DNA from: Campylobacter concisus
GTDB taxonomy: Bacteria > Campylobacterota > Campylobacteria > Campylobacterales > Campylobacteraceae
NCBI RefSeq assembly: GCF_001298465.1
Contig: NZ_CP012541.1
Coordinates: 1,550,001-1,614,000, forward strand
DNA length: 64,000 bases
Direction: 5' to 3'
A program made the position numbers and the translations under genes. The notes under the pieces were generated by a model. The model saw nothing but the letters and a program-made list of their open reading frames with translations. It was not told the DNA's origin and did not search any database. Shown here piece by piece: positions 36,790 through 46,011 of this stretch. Each line of letters starts with the position of its first letter. Position 1 is the stretch's first letter.

Positions 36790-38267
36790 TTTAAAGCTCC
36801 CATCATTATATTAACACCGTTATCTACTAGCGTATAAAAGCTATCTACGTGCCATACGCCAAAGATTATGATAAGGGCACAAAGTGCTATAAGAGGTAAA
36901 TTCTCTAACAAACTCATCTCTTTATTATGAACAACCACACTTTTTGGCTCGCCAAAGCTTGCCATGTTAAAGTGCGCAAAGTCAGCTATGAAAATAACTG
37001 CAAGTGCAATAGCAAATAGCGCAACTGCGATGTATTGACCGCTTGTGATAGCTCCTACAAAGACGTTATATTCACTAACAAATATAGCAAATGCTGGAAC
37101 ACCAACTAGTGAGCAAACAGCCGCGCCAAACATTATAGTGGTGATCGGTGCGATCTTAACCATGCCGCCCATCTTACTCATATCTTTGTGGCCATAAATT
37201 CTTGCGATATTGCCTGTTGAGCAAAATGCCAAAGCTTTTGTGAAGCTGTGAGCTAAGCAGTGGAATATCGCTGCAAATAGACCAAATTTACCGCCAACAC
37301 CAAGTGCAAATGCGATAACACCCATGTGAACGATTGAGTGGTATGCAAACATTCTTTTTACGTTGTGTTGTCTGATTAGGAAAAATCCCGCTACAAAGAG
37401 TGTGATAGTTCCTGAAACGATCATTATGCCCTCAACAAAGCTAAATCCAACTGCTTGAGCTGTGATAGCGTAGTATCTTAAGAGCGCTAGCATCGCACAT
37501 TTTAAAAGCACACCTGAAAGCAAAGCTGAGATAGGCGCTGGACCTTCAGCGTGAACGTCTGGTAGCCAAGTATGAGTTGGCGCAAGACCAGCTTTTGTAC
37601 CAAAACCAATTAGCGCAAATACAAAGATAAGCTTTGCTGCATCTGGGTTTAAATTTTTAGCATTTGCCATTATGCTTGAAAATAGCATAGAAGCTTCGCC
37701 ATCTCCTAGAGTGCTAAATGTAGCTGAGTATAAAAGAACAGTCGCATAAAGTGCAAATGCTAGGCCGATTGAGCAAAGAACGATGTATTTATAGCCACTC
37801 TCTGTTGATTTTTGATCTTTGTGGATAGCGACCAAAAATACTGAAGCAAGAGTTGTAGCCTCGATAGCTGCCCACATAAACGCAACGTTATTGCAAATAA
37901 CGCTTAAAGTCATTGTAAAGATAAATACATGGCTTAGTGCATAATATTTTTTAAGATCACTTAAGTGGATGTGTCCATCTTCAAGCTCCCATCTCATGTA
38001 GTGGATAGAGTAGAAATTTACTATAAATCCAGTTACAGCGATAAGCACCAAGAAAACACAGCCTAAGCTATCTAAAAACAAAAATTTATCAAAACTATAA
38101 AAAGTTCCGCTACTTAAGACTTTAAGAACATTGTTAAGTAAAGCCACCGATGTCGCAGCAGAAAACAAAACGTGAAGTCCGCTTAATACCGCATAATTTT
38201 TAGGACTCAAAAACAAGACCAAAGCACCAAGGAGCGGTAAGATAAGTATTAAAGCTAAACTATCCAT
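36786..38267 (-). CDS. hyfF: Hydrogenase-4 antiporter-like subunit F
   Basis: 493-residue, 14-helix membrane protein of the Mrp/NuoL-M-N group. Motifs typical of proton channels are present: Glu in MWAAIEATTLASVF, Lys in GFGTKAGLAPTHTWLPD and His in IVHMGVIAF. It would translocate protons or sodium. It and HyfB are the only antiporter-like subunits in the operon, since HyfD is missing. Starts two bases after hyfE. Confidence 0.93.
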   Translation of the reverse strand: MDSLALILILPLLGALVLFLSPKNYAVLSGLHVLFSAATSVALLNNVLKVLSSGTFYSFDKFLFLDSLGCVFLVLIAVTGFIVNFYSIHYMRWELEDGHIHLSDLKKYYALSHVFIFTMTLSVICNNVAFMWAAIEATTLASVFLVAIHKDQKSTESGYKYIVLCSIGLAFALYATVLLYSATFSTLGDGEASMLFSSIMANAKNLNPDAAKLIFVFALIGFGTKAGLAPTHTWLPDVHAEGPAPISALLSGVLLKCAMLALLRYYAITAQAVGFSFVEGIMIVSGTITLFVAGFFLIRQHNVKRMFAYHSIVHMGVIAFALGVGGKFGLFAAIFHCLAHSFTKALAFCSTGNIARIYGHKDMSKMGGMVKIAPITTIMFGAAVCSLVGVPAFAIFVSEYNVFVGAITSGQYIAVALFAIALAVIFIADFAHFNMASFGEPKSVVVHNKEMSLLENLPLIALCALIIIFGVWHVDSFYTLVDNGVNIMMGALK

Positions 38268-38269
38268 CT

Positions 38270-38914
38270 CTAACCCCTTAAATTTGAAGCTTTAGAAGTA
38301 TCTAAGCTATCATAAGCTTTATAAAATCTAATCGCTAGAATGCTCATGATGATAACGGCAAATATCGCATCTGTTAAAATTCCAAGCTCAACTAACTCAT
38401 GTGAGTTATAAGCCATTAGAGCAAGGCTTAGGTGGATACCGTTTTCAAATAAGCAGTAAGCTAGAATTTGTTTTATAAATGAGTTTCTTAGCATGAAGCC
38501 AAAAATTCCCATCATAAAGACTGTTCCAGCAGCTATTAGCATGATCTCTTCTTTGATAAGAGAGAATTTTAAAAATATAGGGTGGATACTCATTGAAAGA
38601 GCTAGAGAAAATCCCATAGCGATAACAGGGCTTACAAAAAATCCACCAACTGGCTCATCTTCGCTAACTACACCTAGCTTTTTAACAAGCCAGAATAAGA
38701 TAGCTGGTACAAAAATAACTTTGGTAAAGAACGCAACGATCGCCCAAGTTGTGAGCTGTTCGGCATTAAATTTTTCAGATAATAAGAAAAATATGCTAAC
38801 TAAAAGCAATGTCTCAACCGCATAAGCGATGATAGATAGCTTTAAATTTCTAAGACCAAAAACCGCAAGCGAAGTTACGATCATGCAAATGGCTAAAATA
38901 TCAAGTGTTTGCAT
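38270..38914 (-). CDS. hyfE: Hydrogenase-4 subunit E
   Basis: 214-residue membrane protein with about seven helices, similar to the HyfE/NuoK-like subunit (IKQILAYCLFENGIHLSLALM around 155 is the NuoK-type core with a buried Glu). It would sit between HyfC and HyfF in the membrane arm. Spacing to its neighbours is one to two bases. Confidence 0.9.
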   Translation of the reverse strand: MQTLDILAICMIVTSLAVFGLRNLKLSIIAYAVETLLLVSIFFLLSEKFNAEQLTTWAIVAFFTKVIFVPAILFWLVKKLGVVSEDEPVGGFFVSPVIAMGFSLALSMSIHPIFLKFSLIKEEIMLIAAGTVFMMGIFGFMLRNSFIKQILAYCLFENGIHLSLALMAYNSHELVELGILTDAIFAVIIMSILAIRFYKAYDSLDTSKASNLRG

Positions 38915-38915
38915 C

Positions 38916-39836
38916 TCACACTCCTACTACATAAAGTGTTAGTGCAACAAACGAGATAGTAAGTGCACCAAGCGCATTCTTGCGTAAAGATGAAGTCATT
39001 TTAAAGCGTGGGCCAAAGTTGTCTATAAAGACAGCTGCTACGTAAAATACTCCAGTTTTTATCACAAAAACGATGATAGCTAAGAAAGGATTGCTAAAAT
39101 TCCATGGCTCAAATATAGTTAGGAAAAGTCCGATCATAGCAAACTGTTTTAATATAAGTGATGCTTGAACTAAACCAAGGTCGCTACCTGCGTACTCGCC
39201 AAGTAAGCCCTCTTGAAGCTCTTGTTCTGCTTCAGCTACGTCAAATGGTTTTCTGCCAGTCTCAACATACATGCACCATAAAAATGCGATAGAAGCTACG
39301 GCAAAACTTGGGATTTGATATCCGATAACGCCAGTTTTTACCATCTCTTGGATCTCAATTAAATTTGATGTTTTAGCTGCAAGCATTACGACGATTAGAC
39401 ACATGATCATGACTGGCTCAACATATACGCCCAGCATTTGCTCCCTGCCGCCGCCTGTTGCTGCAAATGGGTTGCCGCTATCCATTGAAGCTGCACCAAA
39501 TACAAATCTAAGCAATGCGCCAAGATAAAGGATCACAAATATATCTGAATACGCTCCAAAAACAGTATCCTTGCTATATGTTATAGGTATAGCAGCTAGT
39601 ACTGCAGCTGAAGTTGCAAAAAGGAAAAACGGAGCCCATCTAAATACCCAGTGTGAGCACTCAGGGACGGTTCTTCCTCTTCTAAATAGTTTTATAATGT
39701 CGCGATATGTTTGAAAGAAATCGCTACCTTGTTTTGATTGAAGTTTAGCCCTTAGTTTTCTTGCCATACCATCAAACAAAGGAGCTACCAAAACGATAAC
39801 GACTACTTGAAATATCATTAAAAGTATAGTTTGCAT
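38916..39836 (-). CDS. hyfC: Hydrogenase-4 subunit C (NuoH-like)
   Basis: 306-residue membrane anchor of about eight helices that links the peripheral arm to the membrane arm. The ETGRKPFDVAEAEQELQEG motif (about 205-223) is the NuoH/HycD signature, and MDSGNPFAATGGGREQML is another. It lies between hyfB and hyfE with nine and one bases of spacing. Assignment is strong. Confidence 0.94.
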   Translation of the reverse strand: MQTILLMIFQVVVIVLVAPLFDGMARKLRAKLQSKQGSDFFQTYRDIIKLFRRGRTVPECSHWVFRWAPFFLFATSAAVLAAIPITYSKDTVFGAYSDIFVILYLGALLRFVFGAASMDSGNPFAATGGGREQMLGVYVEPVMIMCLIVVMLAAKTSNLIEIQEMVKTGVIGYQIPSFAVASIAFLWCMYVETGRKPFDVAEAEQELQEGLLGEYAGSDLGLVQASLILKQFAMIGLFLTIFEPWNFSNPFLAIIVFVIKTGVFYVAAVFIDNFGPRFKMTSSLRKNALGALTISFVALTLYVVGV

Positions 39837-39845
39837 TTTCGTCTC

Positions 39846-41813
39846 CTAAACTAAAAAGTAGCCCACAGCAAGTATGGCACAAAGATAAATTAGGATATAA
39901 AGCGTATAAACGTTTGTATATCCGCTTTGAACGATGCCTAATTTATCAGCAAATTTCATACACCATTTGATGACTGGCTCATAAAACATTCCCCACCAGA
40001 TATCTTTTGGATGGTTGTGATATTCAACCGCGTCAAAATAATTTCTAGTAACGATCTTTTTATCAGCTCTAAATAGCCATTGCATGATCTTTCTAAGATC
40101 ACCTGTAAATGGGCCACCTGTCATTTGCATACGTGAGCTATATTTAAAGCCACATGCCCAAGGATCAGTCTCGCGTGGTTTATCTCTGTTTGCTTTCATA
40201 ACAGCAAGGATAATAAATGGCAAAATCATGGTTGAGCAAAGAACCAAAGCAATTAGTGGAGTTGAGATCATACTGCCTATTGGTGAAGTTACGTTTATAG
40301 CACCAAGACTAGCTTTATAGTCGCTTATAGCGATAGAATTTACAGCTTGCATAATGTAATCAACTATGTAGTTTGCGCCAAGACCAAAGCCCACACATCC
40401 TATCATTAGGATGATCATACCAAGAACCATACCTATTGGACTCTCTTTAGCATTTTCCCAAATTTTTTGATCTCTTGGAGTACCTGCAAAGATAACAGCG
40501 TAAAGTTTGAGGTGCATACCGACCAAAACGCCTGTTAGTGCAAGAGCTACGACACCAAGTGTAAATGCATATCTAACTAATGTTCCCTCGCCCATTGCAC
40601 CTTGAAGCATACCTTGATATGTAAACCACTCTGAAACAAAGCCATTTACTGGAGGCAAGGCTGCGATACCCATGATACCTATAAACATACCAAGGCTTGT
40701 CCATGGCATCTTTTTAGCAAGACCACCAAGGATGTCCATATTTTGTGTATGAGTAGCGTGGATAACTGAACCAGCGCAAAGGAAAAGCAGACCTTTAAAT
40801 ATAGCGTGGTTAACTACGTGGTAGCAACCTGCTAGAAAACCTACTGCTGCAAGTGTTAAATTTCCAGCTGCAACGCCGTAAATTCCTGTGCCAAGACCTA
40901 GCAAGATGATACCTATATTCTCAACTGAGTGATAAGCAAGCAAAGCTTTGAAGTCGTGTTGGCAAAGAGCGTATAAAACACCAAATAGTGAGCTAGCTGC
41001 ACCAAGAGCAAGTATAGTAAGTCCAAAATATGTGCTAAGTGGCAAGTAAAGTGTAAATTTAACTAATGTAAATAGAGCAACTTTAATCATAACGCCTGAC
41101 ATAAGTGCTGAAACGTTTGATGGTGCTGCTGGGTGAGCTTGTGGAAGCCAAACGTGGAATGGCCACATACCAGCTTTACTACCAAAGCCGACCAAGAATA
41201 GTATAAATACAGCAGCAGAAGCGCCAAATGGCATCTTAACACCCATAAATGCGCTAAATTCAAAGCTTCCTGCATAGTAAGCTGTGATAAGCAAGCCACA
41301 GGTTATACAAAATGCACCGATTTGTGCGATACCAAGATATACCATAACCGCTTTAAGTGTATTTTTACCGTCATTGACGATGATAAGAAATGATGATACA
41401 AGAGTCATAAGCTCCCATAAAACAACAAAGCAAAATACATTGTCAGCGCTGATTACTAGAAGCATTGAAAGGATGAATGTGTTAAACAAACATGCAAACA
41501 CACCAACATTTGCTTTTTTTATGTACTCTTCTGCATAGCTCATACCATAAACACTACTTGCAAATCCGATGAAAACAACGACAAAGCTGAAGAAATTTCC
41601 AAGTGGATTTAGTGCAAATTTTGGCGAATACAAAAAGCCATCCATAAGAGCAAAGCTATCACTTACTCCCATATTTGCAACAAAGTGACACATCGCATAA
41701 AAGCAGCTTATAGCACTTAGTCCAAAACCAACTTTAACAGCGGCTTTTGGAGCGCAGTAGAGCAAGATACTAACGACGGCACTTACAAGAAATAGCATAT
41801 AAACCGTAGTCAT
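39846..41813 (-). CDS. hyfB: Hydrogenase-4 subunit B (NuoL-like)
   Basis: 655-residue multi-helix membrane protein, the larger antiporter-like subunit. Proton-path residues: Glu in FCFVVLWELMTLVSSF, Lys in GFGSKAGMWPFHVWLPQAHPAAPS, and His in YHSVENIGIIL. The C-terminal region after residue 500 carries the extra HyfB/HycC helices and a short cytoplasmic loop. It follows hyfA after one base. Confidence 0.94.
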   Translation of the reverse strand: MTTVYMLFLVSAVVSILLYCAPKAAVKVGFGLSAISCFYAMCHFVANMGVSDSFALMDGFLYSPKFALNPLGNFFSFVVVFIGFASSVYGMSYAEEYIKKANVGVFACLFNTFILSMLLVISADNVFCFVVLWELMTLVSSFLIIVNDGKNTLKAVMVYLGIAQIGAFCITCGLLITAYYAGSFEFSAFMGVKMPFGASAAVFILFLVGFGSKAGMWPFHVWLPQAHPAAPSNVSALMSGVMIKVALFTLVKFTLYLPLSTYFGLTILALGAASSLFGVLYALCQHDFKALLAYHSVENIGIILLGLGTGIYGVAAGNLTLAAVGFLAGCYHVVNHAIFKGLLFLCAGSVIHATHTQNMDILGGLAKKMPWTSLGMFIGIMGIAALPPVNGFVSEWFTYQGMLQGAMGEGTLVRYAFTLGVVALALTGVLVGMHLKLYAVIFAGTPRDQKIWENAKESPIGMVLGMIILMIGCVGFGLGANYIVDYIMQAVNSIAISDYKASLGAINVTSPIGSMISTPLIALVLCSTMILPFIILAVMKANRDKPRETDPWACGFKYSSRMQMTGGPFTGDLRKIMQWLFRADKKIVTRNYFDAVEYHNHPKDIWWGMFYEPVIKWCMKFADKLGIVQSGYTNVYTLYILIYLCAILAVGYFLV

Positions 41814-41814
41814 C

Positions 41815-42384
41815 TTATGCTCCTTGTCCGTTTAAAATTTTAGTAGCAAATTTATTCGCTGCATCGTAGTCTATCCTCTTGCCAAGCTTATGTTTGCCCT
41901 CTTCTGGATCTATCATAACAAGAGCACTCGTCGGACAGACATCAACGCAAGCTGGTCCATTTTCACGGCCAAAGCACATATCACATTTTACTGCGATGTT
42001 TTTTGCGCCTGATTGTGACTCTACTTCAAGATAGTATTTTGGCTCGACAGCGTAATTTACTGAAGGCATAAGCTCTGCACTTGAGCTTATCGCACCATAA
42101 GGGCAAGCGATCGTGCACATCTTGCAACCTATACAAATTTCCTCGTGAAGCTCGATGCAATTATCATTAAATCGCAATGCTCCAGTTGGACACACATTCG
42201 CACAAGGACCATCGTCGCATTGTCTGCACTGAGTTGGCATAACGCCAGTAGCTTCTCTTAGCACACTTAGCCTTGCACGTGACAGCTTGCCGCGCTCATA
42301 AGCGCTCTTAAAACATGCAGCCATGCAGGTTGCACATCCTATACAGCGTTTATAATCGGCAATCACAAATTTATGTTTTTTCAT
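41815..42384 (-). CDS. hyfA: Hydrogenase-4 Fe-S subunit A
   Basis: 189-residue ferredoxin-like subunit with four Cys clusters: CIGCATCMAAC, CRQCDDGPCANVCP, CIGCKMCTIACP and CDMCFGRENGPACVDVCP. In formate hydrogenlyase the homologous HycB couples a formate dehydrogenase to the complex; no fdh gene is in this window, so the partner is open. First gene of the operon, with GGGAGG eight bases upstream and a long AT-rich leader before it. Confidence 0.92.
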   Translation of the reverse strand: MKKHKFVIADYKRCIGCATCMAACFKSAYERGKLSRARLSVLREATGVMPTQCRQCDDGPCANVCPTGALRFNDNCIELHEEICIGCKMCTIACPYGAISSSAELMPSVNYAVEPKYYLEVESQSGAKNIAVKCDMCFGRENGPACVDVCPTSALVMIDPEEGKHKLGKRIDYDAANKFATKILNGQGA

Positions 42385-42501
42385 AAATTCCTCCCATTAA
42401 ACAAGGCTAAACTGCCCTGCTCACTTTTAAAGTGATGGTTAGTCACCAAAATAGAGATAGTTAAATTTTTATTTAACATCTCAAACGCTCCTTCCTAATT
42501 T

Positions 42502-42525
42502 TTGTAATAATTCTATAACTTACAA
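42502..42525. promoter_or_regulatory. Inverted repeat upstream of hyfA
   Basis: TTGTAA-N12-TTACAA, centred about 130 bases before the hyfA ATG. The size suits a dimeric regulator, but in AT-rich DNA a 6-bp dyad can occur by chance. Confidence 0.3.
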
Positions 42526-42765
42526 TGAATAAATTCCGTCATCTATCTGACAAATTTTGTATTTTTAGAATTAAATTTTTATTTTATATATCTTTAAGAT
42601 TATCTACTTAATATCGATTTTTAGGTATGTTTATTTGCTAAAGGATAATATTTATTAATAAAATTTTCCTATAAAGAGTAAAAATATCTTAATTAAGTTT
42701 AAATTTACAAGTTAATTATTTAAGCTCGGGTTAATTAAATAAAACTGAAATTTAAAAATCTAAAA

Positions 42766-42771
42766 TATAAT
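42766..42771 (+). promoter_or_regulatory. Predicted -10 box for the MBL-fold gene
   Basis: TATAAT in AAAATATAATCC, 27 bases before ATG 42799. Confidence 0.5.
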
Positions 42772-42798
42772 CCGACCTTTAAATTTAAAAGGCTTTTT

Positions 42799-43884
42799 AT
42801 GGGAATTTTTATAGTTATACTTTTGCTTATTGTTGCAGTTTTTGTATTTATGAGATTTGCCCCAGTTTTTGGTGGCGTGCCAGATATTAAAAGCCAAAAG
42901 CTGATAGAATCTTCGCCAAATTTTAACGGCAAAGTTTTTATAAATTTAGAGCCCACTATTGATATGGTAAAGAATAATCCGCAAGCATCTATGCTAAATT
43001 TCGTCCGCCAAGCACTTTTTCCACCAAAAGGTAAGCTACCAACTAAGCCTTTACCAAATTTAAAATTTGACGCAAATGCGCTCAAAAATGGCGAGTTTAT
43101 CTGGCTTGGGCACGTTAGCCTCATATGCAAGCTTGATGACAAAACTATCATCACAGATCCAGTTTTGCACCGAGCATTTCCACTGCCAATTGGCGGTAAG
43201 CCCTTTGCCTACGAGCATGCTATCACCGCTAGTGACTACCCAGATGTGATCGATGTCGCCCTCATCTCGCACGATCACTACGATCATCTTGATCATAAAA
43301 CGATACTTGAGCTAAAAGATAGAATTTGCAAATTTCTAGTGCCACTTGGTGTAAAAGCTCATCTTGTAAGATGGGGCGTTGATGAAGACAAAATTTATGA
43401 GTTTGAATGGTTTGGTGAGCAAAAAATAGGAAATTTAAACTTTACGTTTTGTCCTTCAAGGCACTTTAGTGGGCGCACATTTAAAAGAAATACGACGCTT
43501 TGGGGTGGCTGGGCGGTTGAAGAGGCTGGCTTTAGCTTTTATTTTAGCGGAGATGGCGGATACGGCAAGCATTTTAAGATGATAAATGAGAAATTTGGTG
43601 CCTTTGATCTAGTTTTTATCGAAAATGGTGCTTACGGCGATGGCTGGCCTTACGTGCATATGAAGCCAGAGGAGTCAGCGCAAGCGCTAAAAGATCTTGG
43701 TGCAAGGCTTGGTGTGCCGGTGCACTGGGGCAAATTTGATCTATCTTATCACGCTTGGGGTGAGCCGATCAAGCGTTTTGAAAAGGCAGCGACAAACCTT
43801 GAGCTAAACTACGCAACGCCGATGATCGGAGAAGTTTTCACTACCCAAAATCCGCCTAGAAAAAAGTGGTGGGAGAAAATTTAG
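42799..43884 (+). CDS. Metallo-beta-lactamase-fold hydrolase, membrane anchored
   Basis: 361 residues with an N-terminal hydrophobic helix (about 2-20) and a UlaG/RomA/NAPE-PLD-like MBL domain. Metal ligands are visible: SHDHYDHLD (near 156), SRHFSGR (near 222), FSGDGGYG (near 253) and PVHWGKFD (near 311). NAPE-PLD-like members act on phospholipid or other phosphodiester substrates, but the substrate is not known. AAAAGG precedes the ATG. Confidence 0.85.
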   Translation: MGIFIVILLLIVAVFVFMRFAPVFGGVPDIKSQKLIESSPNFNGKVFINLEPTIDMVKNNPQASMLNFVRQALFPPKGKLPTKPLPNLKFDANALKNGEFIWLGHVSLICKLDDKTIITDPVLHRAFPLPIGGKPFAYEHAITASDYPDVIDVALISHDHYDHLDHKTILELKDRICKFLVPLGVKAHLVRWGVDEDKIYEFEWFGEQKIGNLNFTFCPSRHFSGRTFKRNTTLWGGWAVEEAGFSFYFSGDGGYGKHFKMINEKFGAFDLVFIENGAYGDGWPYVHMKPEESAQALKDLGARLGVPVHWGKFDLSYHAWGEPIKRFEKAATNLELNYATPMIGEVFTTQNPPRKKWWEKI

Positions 43885-43928
43885 GAATAAAATTTGCTAT
43901 AAATTTTAAAATCCAAAAGGAAGCGTAG

Positions 43929-44216
43929 ATGAAAATTTCTGAAAATTTAGCAAATCTAAAAAATGTCATCGATAAAGCTGCAAAAAACGATCTTGATATG
44001 AGTGCAACTGGAAGCTTTTTACAAAATTTAGAAAAAGCAAATAAAGAGACTGAAAAAATTTATAAACAGCTAGAAAAAGAGCTAAAAAGTGATGCGCAAA
44101 TGTTTAAACAATTTGACTTCATGCAGATGATAACAAAGCTTCAATACGGCAACCTAAAGCCAAATGAACGTGAAAAACTGCTCAATAAAATGAGCAAGAT
44201 CGCCAAGGAAATTTAG
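43929..44216 (+). CDS. Small helical protein of unknown function
   Basis: 95 residues, highly charged and helical with heptad-like spacing (about 35-60, EKANKETEKIYKQLEKELK), so a coiled coil is likely. No Cys, signal or membrane segment. AAAAGGAAG ribosome site. I do not recognise a family. It is 44 bases after the MBL gene and may be cotranscribed. Confidence 0.65.
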   Translation: MKISENLANLKNVIDKAAKNDLDMSATGSFLQNLEKANKETEKIYKQLEKELKSDAQMFKQFDFMQMITKLQYGNLKPNEREKLLNKMSKIAKEI

Positions 44217-44584
44217 TTTAAAACAGACTTGGTGGCGGAGCTGAATTTTACTATTTTTGTGAAATTTGGTGGGTTTTGGTGAGTGATTTGCTTAAAATAA
44301 ATTTATTTAAATAGCGACCGTTAAAACTCAGATATATTTCTATTTTTACCAAAACGCTTGTGTATTCATAGCTTACATGGCGGCATTGGTATGCTGCTAT
44401 TTTCAGGATCTTAGACAAATTTAAAATTTCATAAATGAGTAATTTCGGCTCCGATTTTAGTGGCAAGCCTTGCTAAACCTAGATCAGTAGTCAATTCTTG
44501 CAAGTGAATGAAAGTTTTAAAATTTGCAAAATAGTAAATTTCTATTTTTAAAAATATAGACTTTAAATTAAAAACTTTATTCAA

Positions 44585-44606
44585 GGTGGAGACAAGGGGA
44601 CTTGAA
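44585..44606 (-). other. tRNA 3'-end-like fragment
   Basis: The minus strand reads TTCAAGTCCCCTTGTCTCC followed by ACC, which resembles a tRNA T-loop, T-stem and acceptor end. The matching GGGG of the T-stem is missing and no cloverleaf can be built upstream. A partner, TCCCCTGTCT (44641-44650), pairs with AGACAaGGGGA (44590-44600). Possible remnant of a tRNA or an integration-site scar. Confidence 0.35.
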
Positions 44607-44684
44607 TTACGAAGCCGTACCCTTATCCTCTCTTTTTAAATCCCCTGTCTGCTTGCAGTTACGAAACGAAGTCGAAGTAAAAAC

Positions 44685-44729
44685 CTCTCGCACGTTAGAG
44701 AGCATGCGATAGCGCTTTGCGCCGCATGC
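44685..44729. repeat. Two adjacent GC-rich hairpins
   Basis: First stem CTCTC / GAGAG (44685-44702, 8-base loop). Second stem GCATGCG-ATA-GCGC / GCGC-CGCATGC (44702-44729) with a TTT loop: 11 paired bases with a one-sided bulge. Much more GC-rich than the flanks. Confidence 0.6.
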
Positions 44730-44940
44730 ATTTTACATCAAGCAAGCGTCAGGTAAATTTTAAAATTTATGAGCGAGCATATCAAGGCTCTAAATTTAGT
44801 GCTAAACGTAGTGCAGCCTAAGTTTAGTAGTCTGCTAAGGCGAGTGAATAAGATTTTAAAATTTGCAAGACTGCTTGATTAAATTTTGTAAAAGAATAAA
44901 TTTAAAGAATACCTATTTATATATAAATTTACTAGAGAGG

Positions 44941-44967
44941 ATTTAAGAGCCAAAGAGGCTCTTAAAT
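44941..44967 (-). terminator. Terminator hairpin after petC
   Basis: Perfect 11-bp stem ATTTAAGAGCC / GGCTCTTAAAT with a 5-base loop, directly after the petC stop. On the minus strand no T-run follows, so it may be a stability hairpin as much as a terminator. Confidence 0.6.
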
Positions 44968-44968
44968 T

Positions 44969-46009
44969 TTAGTGGAGTTCGCTCCAAACTTTGCGTTTCC
45001 AAAGCCAAGCAAAAATTCCTAATATAAAGAAGTAGATCATTACATAAAGTCCTGTGCTCTCGCGCTCAGCCTTCTTCTTGTCACCTACTTTTTGGATATA
45101 AGCTACCACGTCGTCTTCAGCGGCTTTATTTAAACCAACTCTTGGCATTGCGGTACCTGGTAGCATCTTTTGAGTATCGTTTATAAATTTATGTAAATAC
45201 TCATCACCTTTTGAACGAATCATCATAGATAGATCAGGTGGGTTTGAGCCCATATAAGCAGCAAGGCTTACTTTGTTGCCAAGAGTATATTTTTTATCAT
45301 ACTTCATATCGTGGCATCTTTGACATGCATCAGCAAATACCTTTTCTTCGGTGATCTTGCTCTTTGCATCCGCGTCAGCTGATACTTTTTTAAGATAAGC
45401 AACTATGTCAGCAACCTCAGCGTTTATATCGCCGCCAGCACCCATAAATGCAGTCATCGGATAAAGATGCTCGTCGTTAAATTTATGAGATAGTTTTACA
45501 GCCATAGTTGGATTTTTGATGAGTGCAGCTAAAAATCTCTCGTCATAAATTTTACCAGCTGTGCTAAGATCTGGTGGCACTACGCCAAAGCTTTGACTAG
45601 CTGTCTCAGCGTCCATACTAGCTGGCATGTCAGCTGCTTCGATGCCGTGGCATCCTGTACATCCTGCTGCTACAAAAGTATCAGCACCCTTTGTAGCGTC
45701 ACCTTTTGTAAGATCGATAGAGTTAATGTCATTCCAAAATGCTGTATAGTCATCAAGAATTTTTTGTGCTACTTCTACATCTTTTGTAGCCGCGTCTATA
45801 CTTGCCTTATTTCCACTAGCCTTAGCAGTCTCAAGTGCTGTCTTTTTTTGCTCTAAAAAGTGCTTTGCATAGTCAGTATCTTCTTTTGAGAAGTTATACT
45901 CAGCATTTGCAGTATGAGGGTGAAGCTTTGTGTGAGCATAAGGCTCGATACCCCAATATAAAACACCTGAAAGAATAACAACAATGGCAAAAATTTTAAA
46001 CTCTTTCAT
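44969..46009 (-). CDS. petC: Cytochrome bc1 complex, diheme cytochrome c subunit
   Basis: 346 residues with an N-terminal membrane anchor (about 5-22), two heme c motifs, CTGCHG (near 117) and CQRCHD (near 228), and a C-terminal helix (about 322-340). In epsilonproteobacteria the c1 role is played by this type of diheme c protein. It passes electrons from the Rieske centre to a terminal acceptor. Last gene of petABC. Confidence 0.92.
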   Translation of the reverse strand: MKEFKIFAIVVILSGVLYWGIEPYAHTKLHPHTANAEYNFSKEDTDYAKHFLEQKKTALETAKASGNKASIDAATKDVEVAQKILDDYTAFWNDINSIDLTKGDATKGADTFVAAGCTGCHGIEAADMPASMDAETASQSFGVVPPDLSTAGKIYDERFLAALIKNPTMAVKLSHKFNDEHLYPMTAFMGAGGDINAEVADIVAYLKKVSADADAKSKITEEKVFADACQRCHDMKYDKKYTLGNKVSLAAYMGSNPPDLSMMIRSKGDEYLHKFINDTQKMLPGTAMPRVGLNKAAEDDVVAYIQKVGDKKKAERESTGLYVMIYFFILGIFAWLWKRKVWSELH

Positions 46010-46011
46010 GA

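Larger units (their letters stand above)
42385..42798. other. Divergent control region between hyfA and the MBL gene
   Basis: 414 bases without a gene, very AT-rich. It holds the ribosome site of hyfA, an inverted repeat at 42502-42525, and a -10 box for the plus-strand gene at 42766. I looked for a sigma54-type GG-N10-GC pattern near hyfA and saw none. Confidence 0.6.
44217..44968. other. Noncoding structured intergenic region
   Basis: About 750 bases with no supported gene. It holds two strong hairpins (44685-44729), a tRNA 3'-end-like string (44585-44606), a long imperfect stem, AT-rich flanks with repeated TAAATTTA-type strings, and the petC terminator at its right end. A 71-codon reverse frame at 44251-44466 has no support. 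May be a degraded mobile or tRNA-linked element, or a noncoding RNA. Confidence 0.45.

Noticed and set aside
34517..42384. Reading the cluster as respiratory complex I (nuo)
   Set aside because: HyfG retains both nickel Cys pairs, and HycH and HycI are in the operon; NuoE/F/G are absent.
42385..42500. Sigma54 promoter for hyf
   Set aside because: Searched for GG-N10-GC on the minus strand upstream of hyfA and did not find a fitting pair.
44251..44466. 71-codon minus-strand frame in the gap after 44216
   Set aside because: No ribosome site, no recognisable motif, and low-complexity composition like the surrounding noncoding DNA.
44585..44650. Complete tRNA gene on the minus strand
   Set aside because: The 3' end resembles a tRNA but the T-stem partner is missing and no D or anticodon arm can be built.
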